This document shows, in pieces, positions 27,446 through 36,218 of a DNA stretch of 64,000 nt. The notes beneath the pieces were generated by a model that made no database searches, was not told the origin of the DNA, and saw only the letters and a list, made by a program, of their open reading frames with translations. The stretch comes from JAHJQZ01 sp963676075. GTDB taxonomy: Bacteria > Pseudomonadota > Alphaproteobacteria > Rhizobiales > Devosiaceae. The number at the start of each line of letters is the position of its first letter. Within the stretch, counting starts at the first letter, position 1. The translations under genes and the position numbers were made by a program. The DNA is taken from assembly GCA_963676075.2 (NCBI GenBank), contig CAXXNZ010000004.1, positions 124,001 through 188,000 on the forward strand. Direction: 5' to 3'.

Positions 27446-28615
27446 ATGCCCGTCATCAATCGCATTGCAGACTTTCACGACGAGGTCGTGGCCTGGCGCC
27501 GCGACTTTCACCGCCATCCCGAACTGTTGTTCGACGTCCACCGCACCGCCGGGAAGATCGTCGACCTGTTGAAGGATTTCGGCGTCGACGAAGTTGTAAC
27601 GGGACTCGGCAAGACCGGTGTCGTCGGGGTCATCAAGGGCAAGAGCCAGACTTCGGGTCGCGTCGTTGGCTTGAGGGCCGATACCGACGCCCTGCCGATC
27701 CTCGAACGCACAAACAAGCCCTATGCCTCGGAAAACGACGGCAAGATGCACGCCTGCGGCCATGACGGACACACGTCCATGCTTCTGGCGGCGGCGAAAT
27801 ATCTCGCCGAGACGCGCAATTTCGATGGCACGGCTATCATCATCTTCCAGCCAGCCGAAGAGGGCGGCGGCGGTGGCCGCGTCATGGTCGAGGACGGGTT
27901 GATGACCCGCTTCGGCATTCAGGAGGTCTACGGCCTGCACAATTTCCCCGGCCTGCCGCTCGGCAGCTTCGCCATCCGGACCGGCGGCATCATGGCGGCA
28001 ACCGATGTCTTCACGATCGACATCGAAGGCATCGGCGGCCACGCCGCCCAGCCGCACAAGACGGTCGACCCGATCATGGTCGCAGCCCAGATGATCGTCG
28101 GCTTGCAGACACTTGTTTCCCGCAACACCGACCCGACCAAGTCGGCGGTGCTGTCGATGACGGTGATCAACGCCGGCACCACCGACAATGTCATCCCACG
28201 CACCGCTGCCATGACCGGCACGGTCCGCACCCTCGACGAGGGTGTGCGCGACATGATGGAACGCCGGCTCAACGAATTCGTGCCGGCCTATGCCCAGGCC
28301 TATGGCGCCAGGGCCAAACTCAACTACATGCGCGGCTATCCGGTGACGGTCAATGCGCCCGAGCAGACCCATTTTGCCGCCGACACCGCCGTCGAGATTG
28401 TCGGTGAGAGTGCCGTCAACCGCGACGCACCACCCTCGCTCGGCGGCGAGGATTTCGCCTATATGCTCGAGGAACGTCCCGGCGCTTATATTCTTCTCGG
28501 CCAGGGCAATACCGCCGGCCTTCACGAAGACACCTACGATTTCAATGACGACGCGATCCCTTACGGCGTCTCGTACTGGATACGCCTGGTTGAACGGGCC
28601 ATGCCGATTGGCTAG
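27446..28615 (+). CDS. M20-family amidohydrolase (hippurate hydrolase-like)
   Basis: This 389-residue metallopeptidase-fold enzyme removes acyl groups from N-acyl amino acids or related amides. The di-metal site is visible as HACGHDGH (about residues 103-110), FQPAEEGGGG and the distal GGEDFAYM. The dimerisation domain begins near ATDVFTIDIEGIGGHA. There is no signal peptide. It overlaps the following membrane protein gene, so the two form an operon. Confidence 0.9.
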   Translation: MPVINRIADFHDEVVAWRRDFHRHPELLFDVHRTAGKIVDLLKDFGVDEVVTGLGKTGVVGVIKGKSQTSGRVVGLRADTDALPILERTNKPYASENDGKMHACGHDGHTSMLLAAAKYLAETRNFDGTAIIIFQPAEEGGGGGRVMVEDGLMTRFGIQEVYGLHNFPGLPLGSFAIRTGGIMAATDVFTIDIEGIGGHAAQPHKTVDPIMVAAQMIVGLQTLVSRNTDPTKSAVLSMTVINAGTTDNVIPRTAAMTGTVRTLDEGVRDMMERRLNEFVPAYAQAYGARAKLNYMRGYPVTVNAPEQTHFAADTAVEIVGESAVNRDAPPSLGGEDFAYMLEERPGAYILLGQGNTAGLHEDTYDFNDDAIPYGVSYWIRLVERAMPIG

Positions 28616-29651
28616 CTTTTCCCTGCCAGAGGGCACGCGGCCGCTGCTGCTGACCCTTTGCATTTCCCTTGCTGGCGGCCTTGTCGCCCATTTCCTGCGC
28701 CTGCCGGCAGGCCTGCTGATGGGCGGCGCTCTTTCGGTCGCCATCGCGGCGATCGCCGGGTTCCGCCCGCTGATGCCCAACAATCTGCGCGATGCCGGCT
28801 TCGTTATTGTCGGCATGACGCTCGGCACCAATGTCTCGTCCGATGCCCTTTCGCTGATCCCGCACTGGCCGGTCACCCTGATCGGACTGGCCCTGGCGCT
28901 GGTGGTGATGGTGACGCTCTCGACCCTGATGCTCAGATACCTGTTCGGCTACGACAAGGCGACGTCCTATCTATCCTCGTTTCCCGGTCATCTGAGTTTC
29001 GTCATCGGCCTCAGTGAGGCCGGCTATGGCGACACCCGCCAGATCGCCGTCATCCAGTCGATGCGTATCCTGTTGCTGACGACACTGGTGCCGGTCTTCG
29101 CCAAGCTCACCAGCGCCAGCGACATCAGCCCGCTGCCGGTTGGAAATGAAATGGCGTTCTTGCCGCTGGTTTTGCTCGCCGTCGCTTCGATCGCCGGCGG
29201 CTTTGCCTTCAAGTTCCTGAGGATACCGGCCGCTTTCGTGCTCGGGCCAATGGTCGTTGCCACCACCGCCAAGCTGATGGGGCTTTACGATGGACGCCTG
29301 CCGGTCATTCTCACCGCCACCGGCTATGTGTTGATGGGGGCGTTGATCGGGTCGCGTTTCGCCGGCGCCACCCTCACCGACCTCAAGCGCATGGCCGTTG
29401 CCGGCACCATGGTGACGCTGATCTGCGTCGGCGTCGTCAGCGCCACGGTGCTGATTGCCGTCCAGTTCGTCGATATGCCGGCGGGTCAGATCTGGCTCGG
29501 CCTCGCCCCCGGCGCACTCGAATCAATGGGGGCGCTCGGCATTGCCCTCGGGTTCGATACCGCCTTCATCGCCGCACACCACACAGCGCGGTTCTTTCTC
29601 CTGACCCTGTCGATCCCAAGCGTGGCATTGCTCGTCGGGCGAAAGAACTGA
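28608..29651 (+). CDS. AbrB-family integral membrane protein
   Basis: The protein, about 347 residues, is made almost entirely of hydrophobic helices in two repeats (PAGLLMGGAL... and PAAFVLGPMV...), the pattern of the AbrB/ammonia monooxygenase-like membrane family of unclear function. The duplicated GxxxP-type helices suggest a transporter. No ATG is available at the homologous start: the frame opens with a TTG at 28608 that overlaps the amidohydrolase stop by eight bases, and a TTG at 28590 is an alternative. The tight coupling to an amide hydrolase suggests export or uptake of its substrate or product, but this is inference. Confidence 0.8.
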   Translation: MASFSLPEGTRPLLLTLCISLAGGLVAHFLRLPAGLLMGGALSVAIAAIAGFRPLMPNNLRDAGFVIVGMTLGTNVSSDALSLIPHWPVTLIGLALALVVMVTLSTLMLRYLFGYDKATSYLSSFPGHLSFVIGLSEAGYGDTRQIAVIQSMRILLLTTLVPVFAKLTSASDISPLPVGNEMAFLPLVLLAVASIAGGFAFKFLRIPAAFVLGPMVVATTAKLMGLYDGRLPVILTATGYVLMGALIGSRFAGATLTDLKRMAVAGTMVTLICVGVVSATVLIAVQFVDMPAGQIWLGLAPGALESMGALGIALGFDTAFIAAHHTARFFLLTLSIPSVALLVGRKN

Positions 29652-29835
29652 ACCCATTAAGCATTGATCGGCAATGCAGCGAGTTCGAGCGACGCCGTTG
29701 CATCCGGACAAAAACCTGCCATGATCGCGTCGCGTTATACGCGACGAACCCAAGGGAATCGCCCGGACCCGATCGGTCAGCTTTTGCTGGCGAAACCATG
29801 TCGGGTGGTGCGCGATCCCGGAGCGAGTGCCGAAG

Positions 29836-30162
29836 ATGAAAAAACCTGTTTCCGTCCTGATCTCACTGGCGTTTGTGTCCTCGCTCCTCGGCGCGGCATC
29901 GATCGCCACACCAAGCATGGCAGCGACCTCCCTCGCCGGTGCGCTCGCCGACTGCACACCGCCGGTACGCAACGACTGGGACTGGACGAAAACGCGGCTG
30001 ACCACCGAACTGAACTACTTCAACGTCAATTACGAATCGATCGACCAGTTCGGAAACTGCCTCCTCGTGCGCGCCAAAAACGAAGATGGCACCACGAGCA
30101 ACCAGTTCTGGGACCCGCAGTCGCTTCGACTCATCTACACACAGCCCCCGTCCGGGCGCTAA
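29836..30162 (+). CDS. small secreted two-cysteine protein, paralogue 1
   Basis: This 108-residue protein is one of four tandem relatives. It has a signal peptide of about 30 residues (KKPVSVLISLAFVSSLLG, ending SMA) and a mature part of about 75 residues. Shared marks of the set are a first Cys near the mature N-terminus (ADCTPP), a Trp-Thr or similar then a Leu-rich helix, YESIDQFGNC with the second Cys, and a terminal (N/D)PxxLxxI/V. The two Cys probably form a disulfide in the periplasm. I do not recognise the family. GTG at 29827 is a possible alternative start. A CGTCGCG/CGCGACG hairpin lies 90 bases upstream. Confidence 0.75.
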   Translation: MKKPVSVLISLAFVSSLLGAASIATPSMAATSLAGALADCTPPVRNDWDWTKTRLTTELNYFNVNYESIDQFGNCLLVRAKNEDGTTSNQFWDPQSLRLIYTQPPSGR

Positions 30163-30204
30163 CCGGATCGAGACTGCCTGTCTCAGTGACCCGATCCGGT
30201 TTCC
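30161..30204 (+). terminator. terminator after secreted paralogue 1
   Basis: A ten-base perfect outer stem (AACCGGATCG/CGATCCGGTT) encloses an inner GAGAC/GTCTC hairpin and is followed by TTCCTTT. It starts at the stop codon of paralogue 1, so the paralogues are not one simple transcript. Confidence 0.7.
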
Positions 30205-30469
30205 TTTGTCCGGTACGCGGCGTCAATGCGTGGCGCGACCGTCCGAATGATTGACCAAGCCTTGTTCGCCACATTTTGCGCGCGACCGCTTTGACTTCAA
30301 GTTCAATGCCTTCGGCAAGCTTTGTGGCAATATCGCCATGGTGATGCCACAACCTCAACACATGTAAGTCGTTGAAACTGAATTATTTTTAAAGATCTTC
30401 AAGCGTTTGTTGATTGGAAAGTGCGGTGCGATGGGCGCATGTTTCCACTGTCTTACAGTTCCGCCAGTC
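30205..30469. other. intergenic region upstream of secreted paralogue 2
   Basis: This noncoding stretch carries an AT-rich segment around 30360-30400 that may be the promoter of paralogue 2. I see no reading frame worth annotating. Confidence 0.3.
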
Positions 30470-30514
30470 GGGCGCCAGGGAAGACCGCGCGGCGCCCAGA
30501 TAAGAGGTAGATCG
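30470..30514 (+). promoter_or_regulatory. leader hairpin element, copy 1 (paralogue 2)
   Basis: GGGCGCC and GGCGCCC form a perfect seven-base stem around a 14-base loop starting AGGGAAGACC, followed by AGAGGTAGA before the start codon. Nearly the same 45 bases precede paralogue 3, which suggests a shared untranslated leader controlling translation or stability. Confidence 0.55.
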
Positions 30515-30832
30515 ATGAAACCCATTGCAATCGCTCTGACCGCCTTTGTCATTTCCGCCACCGGCGCAAGCGGCGCATTCGCCCGTCCGATGGACGCCGC
30601 TGTCCGGGATGTGGCCCAGATATCGCCCAATGCCGCGCAGTGCGAGGCGCAGCCGGCAAGCAAGGATCCCTGGACCAAGGCGGATCTCGCGCATCTGCTG
30701 ACCTATTTGCGCGTTCCCTACGATTCCATATCGAGCGCGCCCGGAGCCTGCATGACTGTCGCCATAAGAGGCCATAACGGCATGCTCGACGAGGACATTT
30801 TCAATCCGGCGTCTCTCACCCAGATTTTGTGA
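30515..30832 (+). CDS. small secreted two-cysteine protein, paralogue 2
   Basis: The 105-residue protein has a signal peptide (KPIAIALTAFVISATGASGAFA) and a mature region with AQCEAQ, WTKADLAHLL, YDSISSAPGAC and a terminal NPASLTQIL, matching its neighbours in the spacing of the two Cys. The start at 30515 has AGAGG upstream. Its leader is shared with paralogue 3. No catalytic motif is visible, so function is unknown; a small periplasmic structural or inhibitor protein is the most I can suggest. Confidence 0.75.
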   Translation: MKPIAIALTAFVISATGASGAFARPMDAAVRDVAQISPNAAQCEAQPASKDPWTKADLAHLLTYLRVPYDSISSAPGACMTVAIRGHNGMLDEDIFNPASLTQIL

Positions 30833-30901
30833 GGGCGCCGCGGCGCCGGGTGGTATGCGAGCCCACCCGGCGCACAAAGCCACACATGCCGTCATCTGTC
30901 C

Positions 30902-30926
30902 GGTCGGGTTTCACCCGGCCTTTTTT
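30902..30926 (+). terminator. rho-independent terminator after secreted paralogue 2
   Basis: GGTCGGGT pairs with ACCCGGCC (one G-U pair) around TTC, directly followed by six Ts. A further eleven-base perfect stem at 30843-30873 precedes it. Confidence 0.85.
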
Positions 30927-31081
30927 GTGCGCTCGCGCGCAATCAAATGACCGCGACCGAATTCGGCGCCACATTTCCGCCCAAGGTCCGGCAACGTTAA
31001 GGCATTGATCTTACATATCTTTAAGTTGTCATGAACGGGAACCGAGCGCATGTTCAGGGCGTCTTCCAGCAACGACAAACA

Positions 31082-31126
31082 GGCGCCAGGGAAGACCTTG
31101 CGACGCCCCCACAACGAGGTAGACCC
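31082..31126 (+). promoter_or_regulatory. leader element, copy 2 (paralogue 3)
   Basis: This stretch repeats the copy 1 leader at about 80% identity, including GGCGCCAGGGAAGACC and the distal GAGGTAGA. The stem carries one mismatch. Conservation reaches the ribosome site but not the intergenic DNA further upstream. Confidence 0.55.
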
Positions 31127-31441
31127 ATGAAAAAAGCACTCATCGTTTTGACCGCCTTTGCCCTTTCAACCGCCGGCATCGGCACCGCCATGGCCGCTGA
31201 GACCGCCACGAACAACGCGCCGGGCGTGATCGCATCGGCGGGTATCGGCAGCTGCGATGCCTTGCCCGATCATGCCAGCAAGTGGAACACCACGCCTCTC
31301 GCCGACAAGCTGAAGACGGACGGCGTTCAGTTCTCCTCGATTTCCACCTTCGGCAACTGCTTCAAGGTCGCCGCCCTTGATTCGATGGGCAACTCCACGA
31401 TCCAGCTCTACAATCCGACGACCCTCGATCGTGTGATGTGA
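31127..31441 (+). CDS. small secreted two-cysteine protein, paralogue 3
   Basis: The 104-residue protein has the signal peptide KKALIVLTAFALSTAGIGTA ending AMA, then GSCDALPDHASKWNTTPLADKL, FSSISTFGNCFKVAALD and the terminal YNPTTLDRVM. It is closest to paralogue 4, sharing the LADKL and GNCFKV words. GAGG lies ten bases before the ATG. No function can be assigned. Confidence 0.78.
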   Translation: MKKALIVLTAFALSTAGIGTAMAAETATNNAPGVIASAGIGSCDALPDHASKWNTTPLADKLKTDGVQFSSISTFGNCFKVAALDSMGNSTIQLYNPTTLDRVM

Positions 31442-31603
31442 TGCACCGCCCGGGTCGGCCGTTCCGGCCCGGCGTGCATCTCGTCTTATCCCCTCCCCCA
31501 AGGCGCGCGGACTGGCCGGCTACTCCTGTCCGGCCGGCCCTCGCCGCCTGTCGTCAACACGGGTGCCGAACGGGGCGCGGCGCGAAAACCGAAAGGAACG
31601 AAC

Positions 31604-31918
31604 ATGCACAAGACCAGCATCTCCCTTGCCGCCCTTGCCCTGATCGTTGCAACCGGAGCGGCCACCGCCAGCCCCACCGTCAGTTCCGCCGCAACTCAGA
31701 CAATGACGGCAGCCCAATGCGCGCAGGGAGAAAAGTCCCTGCAATGGAGCACCATCTTTCTGGCTGACAAGCTGGATGTGAAGAACATCAAGTACGATTC
31801 GCTCGATCCCGACGGCAATTGCTTCAAGGTCACCGTGGTTGGTCCCAAGGGCAAGATAACGCCCGAACTCTACGATCCCGTCACGCTGCAGCGCGTGAAA
31901 CAGGGTGGAGGGGCCTGA
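31604..31918 (+). CDS. small secreted two-cysteine protein, paralogue 4
   Basis: The 104-residue protein has a signal peptide ending near ATAS, then AQCAQGEKSLQWSTIFLADKL, YDSLDPDGNCFKVTVV and YDPVTLQRV. AAAGGAACG precedes the ATG. The leader hairpin seen in front of paralogues 2 and 3 is absent here. The 220 bases downstream, up to the next gene, hold nothing I can assign. Confidence 0.78.
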   Translation: MHKTSISLAALALIVATGAATASPTVSSAATQTMTAAQCAQGEKSLQWSTIFLADKLDVKNIKYDSLDPDGNCFKVTVVGPKGKITPELYDPVTLQRVKQGGGA

Positions 31919-32141
31919 CTTTCCGGATTACACATTTCGCCCGCGCGCCTGCCCCCGATCGCACGGGCTCGGCGGACCGGATGCCCTCCGGCCCGCTGAT
32001 TTGTCTTCATTGCATCCACTGGCGAGATCGTGCCGCGAGACGCGAAAAACATACCTATCGGCATGCCGGGCAACACAACGGCGGCGCAGTTGCGCCACCG
32101 ACAGTGTTGACCGAAAAGACCGTGCCGATCCCGCGTAATGC

Positions 32142-33782
32142 CTATTTCGGCTGGCTGTAGGAAACACGCGCCTCCTGATGCGCGCCCTCGAATTCAATGA
32201 AAGCAAAGCCATTGGCCGGCAGCGTCAGACTGGAACCGGAAACCTCGGCGACGGAGAGATCCGACAGTCGTCCCTCAGCGCCGTTGTCGAGCTGTGTCAC
32301 GACGGTTTCGGCCGACAGGTTGAACGCGCAGACGATCGATACGTCGTCAAGATCGCGCCGGAAGGCCAGAACCGGCGCCGCCGTGTCGAAGAAACTGATA
32401 TCGCCAGCCACAAAGACCGGATTGTCCTTCCGGTATTTGAGCGCGGCCCGATAATGGTTGAGGACCGATTGGGGATCCTTTTCCTGACTGGCGACATTGA
32501 GCGCTGAGTGCTCCGGCTTGACCGGCAGCCACGGCTTGCCGGTGGTGAACCCGTTCGGAGCCGCCCCATCCTCCCAGGGTATCGGTGTACGGCAACCGTC
32601 GCGGCCCGGATTCTCCGGCCAGAAGCGGATGCCGGGCGGGTCGGTCAGCTCCTCATAGGCGAGCTTGGCTTCGGGCAGGCCCAGTTCCTCGCCCTGATAG
32701 ATGCAAACCGATCCCTTGAAGCTCAGCAACAGCGCGATCGCCTGCTTGGCCAGAACCTCGCGGGAGGTGCCGTGTTCGGCCCAGCGCGTCACATGGCGGA
32801 CGACGTCGTGATTGGAGAAGCTCCAGCACGGCCAGCCATCCGGCGCCGTCTTGAAGAAACTTTCGACTCGGCTGCGATAGGTTTCAGGGACGAAGGGAAG
32901 CCGCAGCATATCGAAGGTGTAGGCCATGTGCAGGCGTTCCGTGCCGCCGGTATAGGCCGCCATGATGTCGATGGCATCAATATCGCCGATCTCGCCGACG
33001 CTGGTGGTGGCGCCGAATTCGTCGAGCAGTGTGCGAACCCTTTTGAGGAAATCGAGGTTTTCCGGCCGGTTCTTGTCATGGACATGCCGCTGCATGGCAT
33101 AGGTATCGATCTCGGGCCGCAACTCATCTGGATGCGCCGGCGGATTGCTGTGCAGCTCCTTGTCGTGGAAATAGTAGTTCACCGTATCGAAACGGAAGCC
33201 GTCGACACCGCGCTCAAGCCAGAAACGCAGAACGCCAAGCACCGCATCCTGAACGTCAGGATTGTGGAAGTTGAGATCGGGCTGGCTGGCAAGGAAATTG
33301 TGCAGATAGTACTGCCGCCGCGTCGCATTCCATTCCCAGGCAGGACCGCCGAAAACCGAAGCCCAGTTGTTGGGCGGCGTGCCGTCCTTGTTGGCGTCGG
33401 CCCACACGTACCAATCGGCCTTGGCATTGGTCTTGGATGACTTCGATTCGATGAACCAGGGATTGCGGTCCGAGGAATGCGAGATCACCTGATCGATGAT
33501 CACCTTGATGCCGAGGCCATGCGCCTTCTCGATCAACGTGTCGAAATCGTTGAGCGTGCCGAACAGCGGATCGACATCGAAATAATCGGAAATGTCATAG
33601 CCCATGTCGTCCATGGGCGAGGTGAAGAACGGGCTCAGCCAGATGGCGTCGACACCGAGCGAAGCGATGTGATCGAGACGCCGGATAATCCCCTTCAGGT
33701 CGCCGATTCCGTTGCCGGAATCGTCCTGAAAAGAGCGCGGATAAATCTGATAAATAACGCCGCCACGCCACCAGTCCGACAT
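32142..33782 (-). CDS. alpha-glucosidase, GH13 family (second AglA-type enzyme)
   Basis: The 546-residue cytoplasmic hydrolase is a clear paralogue of AglA at 10.8-12.5 kb, with the same landmarks: IYQIYPRSFQDDSGNGIGDL, nucleophile in GFRFDTVNYYF, acid/base in SVGEIGD, and FSNHDVVRH. There are no frame problems. The start at 33782 has GGGAG six bases upstream. It is divergent from its own LacI regulator and has no transporter genes beside it, so it probably relies on AglEFGK or another importer. Confidence 0.9.
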   Translation of the reverse strand: MSDWWRGGVIYQIYPRSFQDDSGNGIGDLKGIIRRLDHIASLGVDAIWLSPFFTSPMDDMGYDISDYFDVDPLFGTLNDFDTLIEKAHGLGIKVIIDQVISHSSDRNPWFIESKSSKTNAKADWYVWADANKDGTPPNNWASVFGGPAWEWNATRRQYYLHNFLASQPDLNFHNPDVQDAVLGVLRFWLERGVDGFRFDTVNYYFHDKELHSNPPAHPDELRPEIDTYAMQRHVHDKNRPENLDFLKRVRTLLDEFGATTSVGEIGDIDAIDIMAAYTGGTERLHMAYTFDMLRLPFVPETYRSRVESFFKTAPDGWPCWSFSNHDVVRHVTRWAEHGTSREVLAKQAIALLLSFKGSVCIYQGEELGLPEAKLAYEELTDPPGIRFWPENPGRDGCRTPIPWEDGAAPNGFTTGKPWLPVKPEHSALNVASQEKDPQSVLNHYRAALKYRKDNPVFVAGDISFFDTAAPVLAFRRDLDDVSIVCAFNLSAETVVTQLDNGAEGRLSDLSVAEVSGSSLTLPANGFAFIEFEGAHQEARVSYSQPK

Positions 33783-33863
33783 GAAAAACTCCCGTTCAAC
33801 AGCGGCCCGCAATACGGACCATAACCAAAACTTCCATAACGGTAGCGGAAATCCGTATCATAT

Positions 33864-33877
33864 TCAAACCGCTTTAA
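33864..33877. promoter_or_regulatory. possible operator in the divergent GH13/LacI region
   Basis: TCAAACCGCTTTAA is an imperfect inverted repeat (TCAAA-N4-TTTAA) resembling the clearer site at 33961-33974. It lies midway between the two divergent genes. Confidence 0.35.
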
Positions 33878-33960
33878 CCCGCCGATATCCGCCAATTGTG
33901 CGACTATTCCATCAACGATCAGCCCTCATCGATTGATCCTGTGAAAGCCATGTGCAATCT

Positions 33961-33974
33961 TCAAAGCGATTTGA
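33961..33974. promoter_or_regulatory. LacI-type operator overlapping the regulator's ribosome site
   Basis: TCAAAGCGATTTGA has perfect TCAAA/TTTGA arms and ends inside the GAGGGG ribosome-binding site of the LacI gene, which suggests autorepression. Confidence 0.5.
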
Positions 33975-33987
33975 GGGGGAAATCGCG

Positions 33988-35043
33988 ATGACCACGCTCA
34001 AGGACGTGGCACAATATCTCGGTTTGTCGCCAGCCACGGTCAGCCGTGCTCTGAACGGGTTTCCTGAAGTTGGCGCCAAGACGCGGGACCGCGTGGTCGA
34101 GGCGGCGCGTGAGCTCGGCTATACGCCCAATTCCAATGCGCAGCGGCTGGCGACAGGCCGGTCGGGGGTTGTTGGCATGATTTTTCGTTCGGCCAACAAT
34201 ATGATGGTCGATCCGCACTTTACCGAGTTCTTGTCCGGCCTGTGCACGCGCTTGGCCAATTCCGATATCGACCTGATGTTTCATGTTGCCCCATCGGGCC
34301 AGCAGCTCAGTCACTATGCGCGTTTCATGTCCAGCGGCGGCGTCGACGGCATGATCGTCTCCGCCCCCGAGACCGACGACCAGCGTATCGAGGCGCTGTT
34401 GGCGCGCAATTTTCCCTTTGTCGTGCACGGACGCCATGCCCAACAGGTGCCCTACGCCTATTTCGATATCGACAATGACGGCGCCTTCACCGCTGCGACA
34501 CGCCTGCTGATCGATCTCGGCCACACCCGCATCGCGCTTTTGAACGGACCGCACGGCCTCGCCTATGTCGAGCAGCGTGAACGGGCATTCCTGCGCACCA
34601 TTGCAGAGCGCGGTTTTTCGGTGCCGTCCCAATTCATCAGCCATGACGAGATGGATGAAGAAGTAGGCCATGCCCGCGCCGCTGCCATGCTGAAAATGAC
34701 GCCGCGTCCGACAGCCTTCATCTGTTCGTCCTCACTGCTGGCGCTCGGCGTTTATCGGGCGCAGAGCGAGGCCAAGCTTGAAATCGGCGGCGACGTTTCG
34801 GTGATTGCCCATGACGATGTCCTGCCGCACATGCGCACCGAGCATTTCTCGGTGCCGCTGACGGTGACGCGAACGCCGATCCGCGACGCCTCCGTGCATC
34901 TCGCTGACATGATCTCCAAGGTCATTGCCGGCACAGATCCGACGTCCTTGCAGATCACCGAGCCTGTCGACCTGGTCGTCAGGGAGTCGACGGGACCGGC
35001 ACCGGAGGGCGAAGAAACGCCATGGCAAAAGCCGGCGAACTGA
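33988..35043 (+). CDS. LacI-family transcriptional regulator of the second alpha-glucosidase
   Basis: The 351-residue protein starts with the canonical MTTLKDVAQYLGLSPATVSRALNG helix-turn-helix and hinge, followed by a periplasmic-binding-protein-like effector domain with FVVHGRHAQ and YAYFDIDNDGAF segments also present in AglR. It is a paralogue of AglR with an intact frame. I start at 33988, ten bases after GAGGGG; a GTG at 33952 would add 12 residues ahead of the DNA-binding domain. It probably represses the divergent GH13 gene and itself. Confidence 0.92.
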   Translation: MTTLKDVAQYLGLSPATVSRALNGFPEVGAKTRDRVVEAARELGYTPNSNAQRLATGRSGVVGMIFRSANNMMVDPHFTEFLSGLCTRLANSDIDLMFHVAPSGQQLSHYARFMSSGGVDGMIVSAPETDDQRIEALLARNFPFVVHGRHAQQVPYAYFDIDNDGAFTAATRLLIDLGHTRIALLNGPHGLAYVEQRERAFLRTIAERGFSVPSQFISHDEMDEEVGHARAAAMLKMTPRPTAFICSSSLLALGVYRAQSEAKLEIGGDVSVIAHDDVLPHMRTEHFSVPLTVTRTPIRDASVHLADMISKVIAGTDPTSLQITEPVDLVVRESTGPAPEGEETPWQKPAN

Positions 35044-35112
35044 ACGCCGGCGCTTGAACTCGCGGCGCCGGAACATGGCTGCGCCCGCTTTGCGCCAGCC
35101 CCGGTTGTGCCT

Positions 35113-36042
35113 CTAGACCACCGGCGTCAGCAGCGGTTCACCGGCAAAGAACGCATCGATATTGGCCACGACCAGCGCCCCCATTGCGTCGCGGGTCTGG
35201 TTGGTGGCGCTGCCCATGTGCGGCGACAGGATAACGTTGTCCATTTTCCAGAACGCCTCAGGCACATTCGGCTCGTTCTCGAACACATCGAGTGCGGCTC
35301 CGGCGATGGTCTTGTTCTCAAGCGCCGTGATCAGCGCCGTTTCGTCGACGACCGAGCCGCGCGCCATGTTGACGAGAAACCCGTTTGCGCCGAGCGCCGT
35401 CAGAACGTCGGCATTGACCAGCTTCGCCGTGCCTTTGCCGCCGGGCGTGATGACCACCAGCCAGTCGACATCGCGAGCCATGTCAACGAGCTTGGAGTAA
35501 TAGACATAAGGGCTGTGCAGGCGCTTGCTGCGCGAATGATAGACCACGCGCATCTTCATCGCCTGGCAGCGCTGGGCGATCTCGAGGCCGATCCGCCCGA
35601 GGCCGACGATGCCAACGGTCTTGCCGTTGAGTTCGGACTGCAGCGGGAAAGGCATTGCCGGCCACTTGCCGTCGCGGATGTAGCGGTCGGCCTGCGGAAT
35701 GCGCCGGGCCAGCGATACCATCAGGCCGATGGTGATCTCGGCCATAGCGTCATTGAGCACGTTCGGCGTGTTGGTGACATGGATGCCGCGCGCCCGGGCC
35801 GCAGCAGTATCGATGCCGTCATAGCCGACGCCGAAATTTGCGATCAGCTTGAGATTGGGCAGGCGATCCATCAGCGCCGCATCTACCCTCATCCCGGCAA
35901 GTGCTGAAATATCGGGTGCAATCTGGGCAAGCAGAGCGTCCTTATCGTCAGCCTCGTAGAGCCTATGCACGGTGAAGCGATCATCGAGTGCCTGTTCGCA
36001 ACTCTTGAGAAATCTTTGGGTGATCAGGACTTGGTTCGACAT
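35113..36042 (-). CDS. D-2-hydroxyacid dehydrogenase (glyoxylate/hydroxypyruvate reductase-like)
   Basis: This 309-residue NAD(P)H-dependent oxidoreductase has the Rossmann motif VGLGRIG, the catalytic Arg in MARGSVVDE, the Glu in DVFENEPNVP and the His in SPHMGSAT. Such enzymes reduce glyoxylate, hydroxypyruvate or related 2-oxoacids. It is monocistronic, transcribed leftward and divergent from the ATP-grasp gene, with a 176-base AT-richer region between them. Confidence 0.88.
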   Translation of the reverse strand: MSNQVLITQRFLKSCEQALDDRFTVHRLYEADDKDALLAQIAPDISALAGMRVDAALMDRLPNLKLIANFGVGYDGIDTAAARARGIHVTNTPNVLNDAMAEITIGLMVSLARRIPQADRYIRDGKWPAMPFPLQSELNGKTVGIVGLGRIGLEIAQRCQAMKMRVVYHSRSKRLHSPYVYYSKLVDMARDVDWLVVITPGGKGTAKLVNADVLTALGANGFLVNMARGSVVDETALITALENKTIAGAALDVFENEPNVPEAFWKMDNVILSPHMGSATNQTRDAMGALVVANIDAFFAGEPLLTPVV

Positions 36043-36218
36043 GATGCGTGGCTCTGAGATTCTGGAGGGAGGCGTCCAGTGTTATCGGCATGCCGACCGG
36101 GTGTCGACACGTAGCGGGCGGAACGAAATGCACAATTTGTGCTGAATTGTTGGACAACCTTCTTAAGTTGCGCAATTATCATTCATAGTTTGCATCGTTT
36201 CGTATCAAGCTAGGGTTT

